Positions 11,062 through 22,380 of a stretch of 64,000 nucleotides of DNA are shown here, piece by piece. Numbering within the stretch: the stretch's first letter is position 1; every line of letters begins with the position of its first letter. Under the pieces are notes generated by a model that saw nothing but the letters and a program-made list of their open reading frames with translations, ran no database searches and was not told the origin of the DNA. Position numbers and translations under genes: made by a program. Source of the DNA: Prosapia bicincta (Eukaryota; Arthropoda; Insecta; Hemiptera; Cercopidae); the NCBI GenBank assembly GCA_036971475.1, contig JBAIZL010000005.1, forward strand, positions 239,096,690 through 239,160,689. The letters run 5' to 3'.

Positions 11062-12655
11062 TGGAAAACATTGGGCTATGGGCCGACTGCAATAAAATGA
11101 CAGTTAATCCTGAGAAAACAATTTTTCAGTTTTTCACTCTCTCCACCAAGCCCCCAACCATTGAGCTCAAATATAAAAAGAGTTGCCTACCAGAGTCTAA
11201 ATTGTCCAAATACTTAGGTGTTAATCTGGACACTAGACTCTCATGGAAAAATTACATACAAGAGGTTGCTGAGCGCGCTAGCAAGCGAACAAATTTGTTA
11301 AAAAGACTAACTGGTACAAAGTGGGGTTGCACGCAGGACGTTCTTGCCACTGCTTATAAGACCTATGTCAGACCCTCCATGGAATACGCTTCAGAAGTTA
11401 CGTCACTGGCCAGTCAACCGAATCTGCGAAAGTTAGATAAAATACAGAACAGTGCCCTCAGAATCATCACCGGCGCAGCTTTCTCAACGCCCATTTGTGC
11501 GATGGAAATGCAAACCTGCATAGAACCATTGCAAAAAAGGCGCGAAAAACTAACACTTAAATTTTGGGAACGCTCAAGAAGAGTAAATCACCGATACTGG
11601 ACTAACTATAGAAAGGCTGCACAGAGACTAAAAACCCAGCTAAGCCCACTACAACACGCTGAAGAACTTAGAAGAAGGTATAGCATCGGTGAATCAAACC
11701 CAACCCCGCTCAAAACTTTCAACAAGCCGACTATTGCCATGCCTCTCAAAAGTTTGTCATTACTAAACTTTAAAACCCCCAAGCATCTTGCACTCCCAGA
11801 AGAACTAAAGATTTCTGCCCTTGAGACAATCCACACTTTATATCCTGAACCAGACTGGCTGCACATCTACACTGATGGATCTAAACTCAATCCTACTGGA
11901 GCTGGGGCTGGAGCTTTCTCCAAGCTATTTGAAATCAGCCAGGGCGTTGGGGCAAACACAAGTAATTTTGATGGGGAAGTAACGGCAGTGCGACTGGCCG
12001 CAGAGGCTCTTGCTGCGCATCACCCAGCAACGAACCACCAACGAGCTGTTTTCTTTATAGACTCTCAAGCCGCCATAATTGCAATAGCCGACAACTCTTC
12101 AACAGACTGTTCGAACATATTCCACTGCCGAGAAGCAATCTCACATCTTTTGCAAAATGAATGGTCAATTAGCTTTCAGTGGATCCCAAGTCACGTTGGC
12201 ATCACAGGTAACGAAAGAGCAGACGACCTTGCAAAAAATGGAACGCAAATGCAACAACCATATGCAGAAACCAGCCTCACCTCTGCCAAACACCTTATTG
12301 ATGCAATCCTTAAACGCTCAATTAAAAAAGATCATGAGGAAGCCAGCAGGGGGAAACAGTGGGCATCACTTAGCAGTCGCGGTCCTTTGGTGCCCACAAG
12401 CGATAGAGCAACTGCCGTGGCTGACTTTCGACTTCTGACAGGACACGACTATCTCCAGGCCCACCTCTACCGTTTTGGCCTAGCGGAATCCGATAGAGCG
12501 GTGTCCGCTCTGTCTCAATGGTGTCATGAATGGGGACCACATTTCAACCTGTCCTGAACTGGACGACCCAGCTGTCCAGAACCGGTCGTTACTGGGAGGC
12601 TCGACGCCGAATGGTTCAACAGCCAAGGGCGGGCATTGGATAAAGTAAAGTAAAG
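11062..12655 (+). pseudogene. 5'-truncated LINE: RT C-terminus, RNase H and TAAAG-type tail
   Basis: A long open frame (to 12557) begins inside an (AT)n run, so the true 5' part of the element is missing. The first 200 or so residues match the post-catalytic part of a LINE reverse transcriptase (SKYLGVNLDTRLSW, then YKTYVRPSMEYASEV). An RNase H domain follows with all four expected acidic positions visible: YTDGSK, GEVTAVRLA, FFIDSQAA and NERADDLAK. Near the end the frame slips: the next frame carries the expected C-terminal H/C motif (GDHISTCPELD), so one indel separates them. The tail 'ataaagtaaagtaaagtaag' precedes (AT)n. RNase H plus such a tail fits the I/Jockey-related groups. It is a dead copy, but a fairly young one given the long open frame. 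Confidence 0.85.
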
Positions 12656-12659
12656 TAAG

Positions 12660-12854
12660 TATATATATATATAGAATATCAAATGTGTTTTCCTGTTAGA
12701 ATATTTTTAAGATCAAATAATATACACAAATACAGGAATATTTAATTTATTGAATAATAAACTCAAAGCTCTTCGTTGGTTTACATTACCAACATCCTCA
12801 GGAGTTACAATACTAAGAAGCCATATTCCTGTATTTGTGTATATTATTTGATCT

Positions 12855-12911
<57 letters not shown>

Positions 12912-12945
12912 AAATATTCCTGTATTTGTGTATATTATTTGATCT

Positions 12946-13000
<55 letters not shown>
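12660..13000. repeat. Penelope-type terminal repeats interleaved with (AT)n
   Basis: A terminal segment, 'gatcaaataatatacacaaa' and onward at about 12710-12741, recurs inverted at 12825-12856 and again at 12913-12946. Each recurrence is followed by an (AT)n run (12858-12907 and 12950-12997). The minus strand at 12768-12801 has a hammerhead-like core: CTGAGGA, one T, GTTGG/CCAAC, GAAGAGC. No coding sequence remains. Confidence 0.7.
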
Positions 13001-13001
<1 letters not shown>

Positions 13002-13470
13002 ACAATTGCTATTGTTAATAAAATACTTTTTATTCATCCACCCAAGTTCAAATATATTTCAAAATATTTTTAGTAAATGACAATTAATATTAATACATTT
13101 TTTTCAAATATTATTTCATTATAAACACAAGAAATATTTACAGCTAACAATTATAAAAACCTTAATCTTAAATGTGTTTCAATGTCATTATGTCATCTTC
13201 TTCAGTGATGCTATCACAAACAGAACGTTAATTAAAAAATATATCCTATTGCTTGTAGTATTAGTTCATTAATTAAATTTAATAACTTGATTTTAGGGAG
13301 AAAAACTTTTAAAAAAGGGGCAAGATATGCAATATAGTTATTTCCTCCCATTTAGTTTAAAATAAGTGGTAATGTATGATTTCATATAAATGCTAATTTT
13401 GTGTTATAGGTTATGTGGTAGAGCAGCTGTTTTACCCATAGGTTATTTTACTTTATATTAATTGTAATTT
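13000..13470 (+). repeat. SINE-like repeat copy with a second hammerhead-like core
   Basis: It shares blocks with the repeats at 5.6 and 9.5 kb in inverted orientation. Inside it the minus strand at 13176-13205 reads CTGAAGA, A, GATG...CATT, GAAAC, another hammerhead-like arrangement with a different helix II. Confidence 0.45.
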
Positions 13471-14325
13471 CAATAGAACCTCTATAATTGAATTATCGTC
13501 ACCTTCTGTAATTCGTCACAAGTCACAATAATATCAAACATCGTCTGCAAGTCTGCACTGTCAGGTAGTATATGCGCCAGGCATCAGATAAGGCCGATAA
13601 CAGACATAGGTTTTGGATTACTGAGAAAATCTCTCAACACATTCATTGTTTTCACACATCTCACACGCATGATAAAATGTAGAAAAATTCTTCAGTAATT
13701 AACTGACCAAAGCATAGTAGACAGCGTTAAGTTGCATTATAGGTTCTACTGTAGTTTATACAAATTGCATTCTACAGTTCAGTTGTCATTTTATAATTTT
13801 TTCCAACAGTGGTTATATAAAGGGGAAATGTCTTAACACAGTAATTATAAAACTTAAACATTGGTTGATAAGTATGACATTCTACAGTGGTTACGAAAAG
13901 GCGAAAGTGCAGTTAAGCTATCGTTAGAATTCGGAATTCATAGAACGACAGTAAATGACATCAAAGAAAATAGCAATAAAGTTGAAGATTTTGTGGCAAA
14001 ATAGAAGTCCTGATGGAGAGGTTAACGAACGAAAAAAAATGACAACACCCATTCACATTCAGCTTGGTGATACGATGTGTATCTGGTTGTAATTAAGATC
14101 TATACTGCAGACTACTAGTGTTTTTATAATGTTGTGTAATAGTGTTGCTCAGTTTTTCGGATAGGCATAGTACAACATTAATAACATTAATAACACTACT
14201 CACTACGTATTTATTTGCTTTACCCACAATTACATGCTAATTTCACGACTTTTATAATTCACCTTTTTCTATAATTCATTTTTCTTAGTCACAAACTAGA
14301 TCTACAAATTAGAGAGGTTCTACTG
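13471..14325 (+). mobile_element. Decayed Tigger/pogo-type DNA transposon
   Basis: The termini CAATAGAACCTCTATAATT and, inverted, CAGTAGAACCTCTCTAATT are a terminal-inverted-repeat pair of Tigger type. Plus-strand sequence at about 13870-14010 translates to a helix-turn-helix segment (YDILQWLRKGESAVKLS, EFGIHRTTVNDIKE) like the DNA-binding end of Tigger/jerky transposases, then a stop. The catalytic part is missing and no TA duplication is left. It is 855 bp long: an internally deleted, inactive copy. Confidence 0.7.
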
Positions 14326-14371
14326 AATTTAATAAAACGTAACTAGAATAATAATTTTTAAAGACCTTTAA

Positions 14372-14480
14372 AAATTAAAGTTGCTTGTCGTAATCATGTT
14401 GAATTCACTTATTAAGCTATAATTAAATAATACTTAACCAAGTGAATACATAAGGGCTTACTTGCTGACGCGTTGTACAA
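14372..14480. repeat. Partial copy of the palindromic repeat at 37.53-37.72 kb
   Basis: The blocks 'aaagttgcttg', 'taattaaataata' and 'gtgaatacataagggctt' are shared in the same order with 37531-37620. Here the second arm is missing. Confidence 0.6.
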
Positions 14481-16052
14481 ACACTACACAACAGATAAAG
14501 AAAACATGTTAAATGACCACACACATTTTGAAGCCAACACCTTATTCCATTACTTAGTAAACAACCAATTTTACCTACCCCCACTACACTGATAGATTCG
14601 TTTTATTATGATTATTATTATTACTTTAAATGTCTAAACCTACCAAAAGAAAGTAATTCCAAGGATAGATTTAAAAAGTCCAAAAATCGGTTTATCATTC
14701 AGTGATAAAGGTAAATACTAAAGAATTTGAAAGGTACAAGTAATTAGGGTTAGACTTAAACACTAACAATTCACTAATGTATTATTAGTTTCAGTTTATA
14801 TTACACCAGCTTCTTGCACCTAATTATCGTGATGTGGCCATGAAACTAATTTGGATAACAGAAATTATTATTGAGTGTATTTTTTAGTATTTTAAACTGT
14901 TCTCACTAGGTAAGTGCTAATTAACAATATACATCGTTCACTTAGTTTGTTTAATACAGTGTATTTCAAGTCACTCCCTATTTGATCACTTAGTTACCCT
15001 CTAAAATACCAAGAGCACCTCCAAGATAGGTGTTCTGGGAGGGGGTGTACAGTGGCAAAAAAACATGGGGTGGTATGGGGCAGAAAACGTTCAAAAATAA
15101 AAGCCTGGAAATGAAACCTTTAGCTATTCTTTTACTTAAAAATCACAGGAAATTTGGGATTTTTTCCATCAAAACATCCATTTTATCTGAATTTACAGTT
15201 ACCAAAATTATTATTTTGTACATAATACAAAATATTGTTCAACTTTCAAAATTTCATCAAATGGCTTGGTCTGACTAGGACGACACGGAATCATAGTACA
15301 AAGACTGTTAGTATAGCTGAGCTGGTACGGAACTAGTGCACGACTTATAACATGTCAGTGTTGTCTATGCTGGGTGGAACTACCAATGTTATCAAATGAA
15401 TTTCTACACGTATCATTGCATAAATGTAAAAACAATATACATTGCTTTATAATAATACATTTTTATAAGTAAACTGGGATGAATTTAAATTTTCTGAATA
15501 TGATTAATATATTTCTAAAAAAAATAGTACCCAAATTCTCAGAGAGGGGGGCAATTGCCCCTCCCCTGGAGCCGCCCTTGTAAAATACTCTGCTAGTATC
15601 AAAGAGTTTATACTAGTGGGAAGTGGTAATGATCCTTCTGGATCAATATTTGTGCAAAAGTTTTAAGGCAAGCAGAATGAATCATTTGAGATAATGGTGG
15701 TTCAGAAGTTTAGAGGAAGAAAAAGGTTGGGAAATATACTTGAATGGCTTTAGTATGGTAAATTATTTGTTAAGGAGTATCTAAATTCAGAAAGGTTAAA
15801 GTCATTCAGTTAGAGAGTGTCAATGGATCTACCGATTAGAATGAGCTTTCAAGGTTTTGGAAAACAATTCTGATTAGCTTATTAAATTCCTAATAAAAGG
15901 CGCACTGGACTCGGTCATCAGAGAAAACTTTCTTAAGCCTTAAAATGTAAACCTTTCAAAGAAAAGATACATTTAAGAAAATTTTAATCTATCTGACAGT
16001 CTAATCAATTAGCACAGAGAATATATATTGAAGAAAAACATTAAACATTATA
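14481..16052. other. No gene; possible DNA-transposon end near 15585
   Basis: The sequence at 15540-15582, 'gggggcaattgcccctcccc' and then 'tggagccgcccttg', looks like the G/C-rich inner edge of a transposon end read on the minus strand. I could not find its partner. The rest is AT-rich with no recognisable coding sequence. Confidence 0.3.
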
Positions 16053-17222
16053 CAGGGTGTCTAGTAAAATAGCTTGAAGAAATTCCCTGAGTTTTCCCTG
16101 ACTTTTCCAGGATGTCTAGTAAAATAGCTTGAAGAAACTCCCTGAGTTTCCCTGACTTTTCCTCTTTTAGATGTCTATAGAAAGCCCAGTTTAGATTGGG
16201 CCCATTGATATCTGAAGGATCTTGGATAAATCCAGACTTTGAAGAACGAATTGAGTAACTCTTTTGCTTTTGTGTCTGTAAGGAACACAGAACCAAAATA
16301 TCGAGCTTTTAATTCATCCGTCTCTTCATCCCAATACCTAACACTCAAATCCATTTGGGCTCTTTGTGATATTTTGTTTAAACTTTCATCAATACAATTA
16401 CAAAGTTAGAATTTGAATTTAATGATGTCAGTAACAGGTCTTTAATATAATTTGATAAACCGAATACAACACTATAGGAAATTTTATCTTTCCCCAATCT
16501 CATGTTCTGTGCAATGGTGCTATCAGGGAACATCCTTAGAAAGAGGCACACACTACCTTCTGCATTGCGTAAAGAAGTGTTGCATTTCTAAATTCACCCA
16601 CCATATAATCTCTGCTTCAGTCACTTCATCTTTTAGTTTATATTTATCCTAAGGAAGGAGGGGAGGTAATGACGACATCTGCATGACGCGCTTGCCCGCT
16701 ACGGCAATGAAAACTGGAACCTTCCATGTTGAAATAAACAGTGTACAAATAATCACCGTCAAATAAAACACATACTATCACGAGTCTAGACAAATAGCTG
16801 GCTACGAATGTTTACACAGCGTTCTGTGTGGTCAGAAACAGACTGAGTTATCTGTTATCCCCACCTGTCCATATGATAACAGAACCAATGCGCACCCCAA
16901 GGCCACGGTCCAGGCTAAAACCTCCCCGCTGTACCAACTCGACACGTTTAATATTTATTGACATAAGTCCTGAAGTCATAGCATTGGGCTTATCAAATTA
17001 ATAATGGGCATCTAAATAAAGAAGTGTTATTTCCTGACTGCCCTGCCCCTAAACCGCTGGCTTACAGTACCAAATATTCGAGAGCAATGGCCACTAGTTT
17101 TGTTTCTAATCAAAATAAATATTTTCCCGATTTTTTAAAATTTTCCCTGACTTTTCCCTGAATTTTCCAGAATCTTAAAATCCCCTGACTTTTCCAGGTT
17201 TTCCCGGTCACTAGACACCCTG
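16053..17222 (-). mobile_element. 1170-bp DNA transposon with CAGGGTGTCTAGT termini and transposase remnants
   Basis: CAGGGTGTCTAGT at the left end is matched by its exact complement at the right end. Both ends also carry several 'ccctgacttttcc' subterminal repeats. TTATA sits directly outside each end, a putative 5-bp target duplication. Minus-strand translation from about 16650 down to 16180 gives broken but linear transposase-like pieces: EAEIIWWVNLEMQHF, an MFPDSTIAQ-like stretch, NKISQRAQMDLSVRYWDE, KARYFGSVFLTDTKAKELL, then after a frameshift INGPNLNWAFYRHLK. These resemble a large arthropod transposon protein group usually left as hypothetical; the superfamily (hAT-like or KDZ-like) is unsure. 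Confidence 0.75.
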
Positions 17223-17582
17223 TTATACATTTAAAGTTTGTAGTGTGTTTATTTGGAAATAACAGACTATACAAAATATTTATTTATCAAAGATTATGAA
17301 ATCAGAAGAGTAAATATTGTGAAATGAAAATTGCCAAACAGAATTAGCCAAGACTTTAAACAAACAAAATGCAGTATTTATGTTATTAAAATTTTTGTTT
17401 AAGACATTTCAGCTAAATATTATTTTTATAAAGTAGATCAACATATGTTTCAAGTTATATTCAAACAACTAGATGCAATGTTTGCACTTGGAATTATCTG
17501 ATTTAGTCATTGCTTGCCACTTAAAAGATTCTGTGCAATCTTAATGTTGGGGTTTCACACCGTAAGGAAAGCAGCATGGATA

Positions 17583-17860
17583 CTTTTAATTAAATTCTTT
17601 CTGTTAGCTCACACTCTCCTCATATATATTTTGTACAAATTTTCAATCGTTGATAAAATACGTCTTTATTCAGCCAATCAAGTTCAAACACATTATTTTT
17701 TACCTATAGTGGATGGTAATAGATGTTGATAAAGTTGTTTTCAAATATTTATTCAATAATTAAATTATAAAAATTTGAGAGGTCTTGCCCGATTCAAACT
17801 GACAATCTTCATGTTCGAAGTCTAGCTCACTTCCAATACCTAGGAGCCAACTTTCCAATA
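17583..17860 (-). repeat. tRNA-derived SINE-like repeat, copy 2
   Basis: It aligns with copy 1 (361-590). The tRNA-like head lies at about 17790-17850, with the A-box-like TGGCTCCTAGG and the B-box-like AGTTTGAATCGG. The tail runs down to 'aggagagtgtgagcta' read on the minus strand. Confidence 0.5.
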
Positions 17861-19480
17861 CCTAGAAATTTTGTTTCTGAAAGATGTATATGAACTCTCC
17901 CCCTCTCTGGTTGTCATCAAAACCTTCCTCTAGGGTAAAAAATGGATGAAAACAGATAATTAAGGAAACAAACTAGGAACAAGCAAACAATGATAAATTT
18001 TTTCTTTGTTGATCTCCGTAGGAACTTACTTTAAAAATAAATTTGTATATTACTTGTTTTATAATTATCTTGTCAGTGTGCTTCTACTAGTTACTAGAGG
18101 CAGAGTAGTTTTGGTGTCTTCATTTGAGAGTATATTTTTATTTATGCGTATCTACTCTCTACCAAGGTTAGATCTTAACAATATACTATTGTACAAGGGA
18201 GACTAAGGAAAAACAAGTAATATAAAAAAAACGTTTTTTAGTAAATTTCTACCCAAGTCAAAGAAAAATTTAATTTTAGTTTATTTTTATTTTATAGTTT
18301 GAACTAATATAAATATGTATATACACATGTCCAAATAGCAATATTATGTGGCAAAGTAGAAAGCGAATTTCCTTGCAATTTTCCTTTTTATGTATGTTTT
18401 TGTGCTATTAGTTTTGTTTGTTACTATTTACACACATTTTTTTTTCACTTCGATTGTGTTGCTTGCATTTCTTTTCGCTTTCCTCTTGCATTGTTCATTT
18501 GTGAAGCAATGTTCGATACCTTTAATCCAGTTTGTTTGTTTATTTTATTCTTTTCCTTCATTTTTAATCTTTGAGAATTATTTGTGATATTGTGTGGTAT
18601 GGCAACAGTTTAAGGTTGTACAATTGAGGTTTCGATGACAACCAGATCAGATTTTAAAAACATTCAATACTTCTCTGAATGAATGGCAATGGGTGAATCA
18701 TATCTACCTAGAGTAGAAATGCAGAGGTATAATGCTCTATAGGTAGAGGAGCTCTAAGAGGTGCCTAGTTGTTATTCTCCCTATAGTGCTTCTACTCCTA
18801 CATGATCCCCAGAGGATTTAAAAGCTTCTCAGAACTCAACTCATCCTCCCTACCTTCTTGTCAGACCATCTGGTGAAAAACACTGAACATGTCCCACATC
18901 ACTGCAACTTTTTATTTAAATTACAAATAAAATATTTATAATTTTCTTCAAATTATACATAGAATACTAAAAGTAATTAACCCAAACCTGAACAATATGC
19001 TCCATAAATTAATATATAAATATAATTTTGAAACATTCATTCTTTTATTCAGTTATTTTGCATCAGATTTTTTTGCTTAAATACAAAATATTTTGTAGAT
19101 GTTAGGACTTATTTTCTTTTAAAACATTATGCAGATTTTTAGAAATTTATTGATATAATTTTTTTATTTAAAGTTGCAGTGATAAGGAATACAGTTTAGT
19201 AAGGTTTGTCACCTACTGCAAGTGAATCTGCAGGATGACTCAAATTTCGAAAGGGTACTTAATCCACTGGGTATAGTGTAGGAGCAGAAATACTTCAACA
19301 GCGTATGAGGCTATAGTTATTGTGAAAATATGTTATGAAAAAATGTTAGTTTTTGTGTTATATGAGTAGTGCAGTTTGTAAATATAGGAATTTTTGGACT
19401 AGATAGGACACTGACAGACTTATATCTAGTGGCAATAGTCCAAAACTGCAATCTCCAGCAAATAAATAAATAGACACTCT
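17861..19480. other. No gene recognised
   Basis: AT-rich sequence with short chance open frames, all hydrophobic because of T-rich codons. No repeats with clear ends were seen. Confidence 0.4.
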
Positions 19481-19860
19481 TAAAAACAAATCACACTATT
19501 GAAATATTTCGATCATACAATGATCTTTTTCAATCAAAAAAGAAGAAATGACTGAAGTGAACCACAGATATGAATAAAAGATTAAATATTCAAATGTCAC
19601 AGATTTATAGTTTAAGATGTAGTACTATATGTTATTTATATAAATATTTATAATTTAAACCAGATATAGTCTGTCAGAAAGTAGTTAGTATAAATAACAT
19701 ATAGTATTACATCATAAACTATAAACATGTAAATCTGTGACATTTGAATATTTAATCTTTTATACACATCTGTGGTACACTTCAGTCTTTTCTTCCTCTT
19801 TTTTGATTGAAATATTTCATGGTATGTTCAAAATATTTCAATAGTGCACTGTGTTTTTAA
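19480..19860. repeat. Long imperfect palindrome with decayed hammerhead-like core
   Basis: Left arm 19480-19643 and right arm 19687-19860 are inverted copies with about 15-20% mismatch over a 43-bp centre. The left arm on the minus strand (19506-19533) reads TTGAAAA, A, GATCA...TGATC, GAAAT. It resembles the other Penelope-type termini with a damaged first box. Confidence 0.7.
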
Positions 19861-19999
19861 GCTCTACTAGGACCTATAAATATTGAGATTTTTTGGTGCA
19901 AAAAATCTAAATACTCTTTACCAACCAAAACTAACCTAAATATATATATAAATATCACAATATGTATTCTTGTGTATTAATAAAGAACCAAGTCAAAAT

Positions 20000-20003
<4 letters not shown>

Positions 20004-20080
<77 letters not shown>
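20004..20080. repeat. (AT)n microsatellite
   Basis: An uninterrupted AT run. The 850 bp to its right (to about 20930) show no gene. Two related segments, at 20600 and 20661, share 'gaccaa(c/t)tg(g/a)cc'. Confidence 0.95.
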
Positions 20081-20083
<3 letters not shown>

Positions 20084-20929
20084 TACTGCCACTGATTTAT
20101 AGACGTCAGAACAAAACACACAAAAATTACAATAAAAACTCGATTAACCGTGGCCATGATGGTTGAGCGAATAGACGGATGACAGAAACACTGTATTATT
20201 CCTCTGAAACTTAACCTCAATAAATTATATTATAGACAGATATCACTCTCACAGTAATGTAATATATTTGGGAGCGAAAAGAAAATAAACACGATTGTAA
20301 TAGCAAATGATACTATTTATTACATGATAAAAAGATTCGCACAGTAGCTACAAATGTAGCAAAATAATGTACAGTAATATAAATATACAGGTGAAATAGT
20401 TCGTGTACATCAACAAACAAAGCGAACGCGTCACTGCACCTTAATACTTTAGCTGCCGGCCACAATATCGGCGTTTTTATACAAAATTGCCAAAATATTT
20501 TAAGCTCATTTTTAAATAATGTGTTCTTATACTTTGTTCCCTTATCATATCTAAGTATGAATATATGGTTCTTATCATAATATTTATAAAAATACTTGTC
20601 GGACCAACTGGCCGAACATAGTTTTTCCTACCGTAAATGAAACGTAAATAAACTCCGTGTCAGACCAATTGACCTGACATTGTTTTTGATTTAATTAAAT
20701 TTTATTATCTGTGCAACACTGTTTTGATATTTTTTGTGTTTTGTGTTAGCAAGAAACAACAAAACCATAATTTCATGACCCGGTTACCCAAATAATAAAC
20801 TGACTGGTGATAAAAGTGTTTTGGCGCCTATCACTAAGACACGTAAACGTGTCACATGTGATTGATTTGTGAGTATAAATATTTTGAATATAGAACTAAA
20901 GTGTAATATATTCTCTCTCTGATAAGTAA

Positions 20930-22124
20930 TGCTACAGGTCTAGTAAATACTATCCAAGATTCATACTAAGTAAAAGTTTTAACACCAAATAATTTACTTG
21001 TTAAGGAATTTACGTTATAATTTACTTCCTAGTAAGGATGAGTAGTACTAATAAACATAAAGCGTTAAGAGGTCTGACGGTATTCGGTTCAGGGTACTGG
21101 CCGTCGCGTCAATTCGATGACGGTTAACAGAAACTGACTGTGGAAAACCACATAAAATATCAAATATGAAAAAGCACTTAACAACATTCATTTTGCCCAA
21201 ATTTATCAACAAAAAAGATCTATACTTGAAGAAACTTTATCCTCAGACACAGGACCTACAAGTGATAGTCGGTTAAAACTCAACTGGGATTGATTAATAA
21301 ATACAAAATAGACCTGAATCAGTTGCACTTGTTCCAGCACCTGCAGAAAAAAGGTCTCACCAGATGTGGAGAAGGTATGCCCCACTAATCCAGAATGTTG
21401 AGGAAGAAGGTACCCCAGGGGAATTGACAGTAGAAGAAGAAGTAAACAATTATCTGGGGGAACCATAAGCCAGTCCAGATTGTGATGTTGGGAAGTATTG
21501 GGCAGTACAAAGTGACAACTACCCTCATTTAAATGCAATGGCAATAAAATACATGTCTGCCCACTCGCGACAGTGTTTTCTGAAAAACCTTGCTCAACTT
21601 CAGGAGTTATCATATATGACAAGCGATGAAACTAGCTTGACCCACAACGTGTTTAAATGCTTGTGTTTTTGAACAGAAATGTACATTACCTGCCAGACTT
21701 TTAAATATTAAAAACTATCCTATTTGTATTAATTTTTTACTTTTTATGTTGTTCGTTTGTTTTTAATTTTTGTTTTGTTTTGAGAGACAATGTAAATAGG
21801 CTTAGGTATTTTTTCAAACATCATAAAATAAGTAAAGTTCACATTTTTACCTTTAAAATAAGTCATTACTTTTATCTAATATGTTTTTATGCTTTTAAAA
21901 ATTCCTATTGATAAATCAAGGTCGTAGGTTTTGTGTAGAATATTACATTAAAACAGAACTTTTAAAAGGTTTTGCCATATGACCAAGATGGTAACTAAAT
22001 TAATTATTAGAGAACTAGCATGTAAGCTAATATAACTTGAAAGAATCGAGAACCGACTAAAGAATCGAGAATCGAACGGAAAATTTTAGAATCGGAATTG
22101 AAAATTTTAGGAATCGGCCCATCC

Positions 22125-22128
<4 letters not shown>
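20930..22128 (+). pseudogene. hAT transposon remnant (BED finger end fused to dimerisation end)
   Basis: Plus-strand frames give SNMKKHLTTF near 21165, the tail of a BED zinc finger. From about 21400 comes the C-terminal hAT dimerisation region: VEEEVNNYLGEP, stop, SPDCDVGKYWAVQSDNYPHL, NAMAIKYMSAHS. A frameshift then leads to ATVFSE and finally VFKCLCF. The catalytic middle is deleted. The right end, 'ggaatcggcccatccctaa' (22110-22128), is the hAT terminus also found at 46.95-47.65 and 61.83-62.18 kb. The left end was not located. The minus-strand open frame at 21206-21622 is a shadow. Confidence 0.75.

Positions 22129-22199
<71 letters not shown>
22127..22199. repeat. (AT)n microsatellite at a Penelope 3' end
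   Basis: A 73-bp AT run lies directly between the hAT terminus and the Penelope terminal repeat. Confidence 0.95.
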
Positions 22200-22202
<3 letters not shown>

Positions 22203-22255
22203 AAAAACAACACAGGTTATTCAAATACAAGAATATTTATTATTTTATATCCAAA

Positions 22256-22289
22256 GCTTTTCGTTGGCAAACATTACCAACATCATCAG
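22256..22289 (-). ncRNA. Hammerhead-like ribozyme core, Penelope minus copy
   Basis: CTGATGA, one T, GTTGG / 9-nt loop / CCAAC, GAAAAGC, placed 3' of the RT frame. It is the same motif as at 26510-26543. Hammerheads at this position are known in Penelope-like elements, where they are thought to process the tandem transcript. Confidence 0.55.
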
Positions 22290-22380
22290 GAATGAAAATT
22301 ACAATAATGTAAGCTATAGGCCTAAAACATATGTTTATTTAGAAATAGAATTGTTGTTAAATTTATACAAATTGCTAAAT

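Noticed and set aside
21206..21622. 138-codon minus-strand frame
   Set aside because: It is the complement of the hAT dimerisation region readable on the plus strand.
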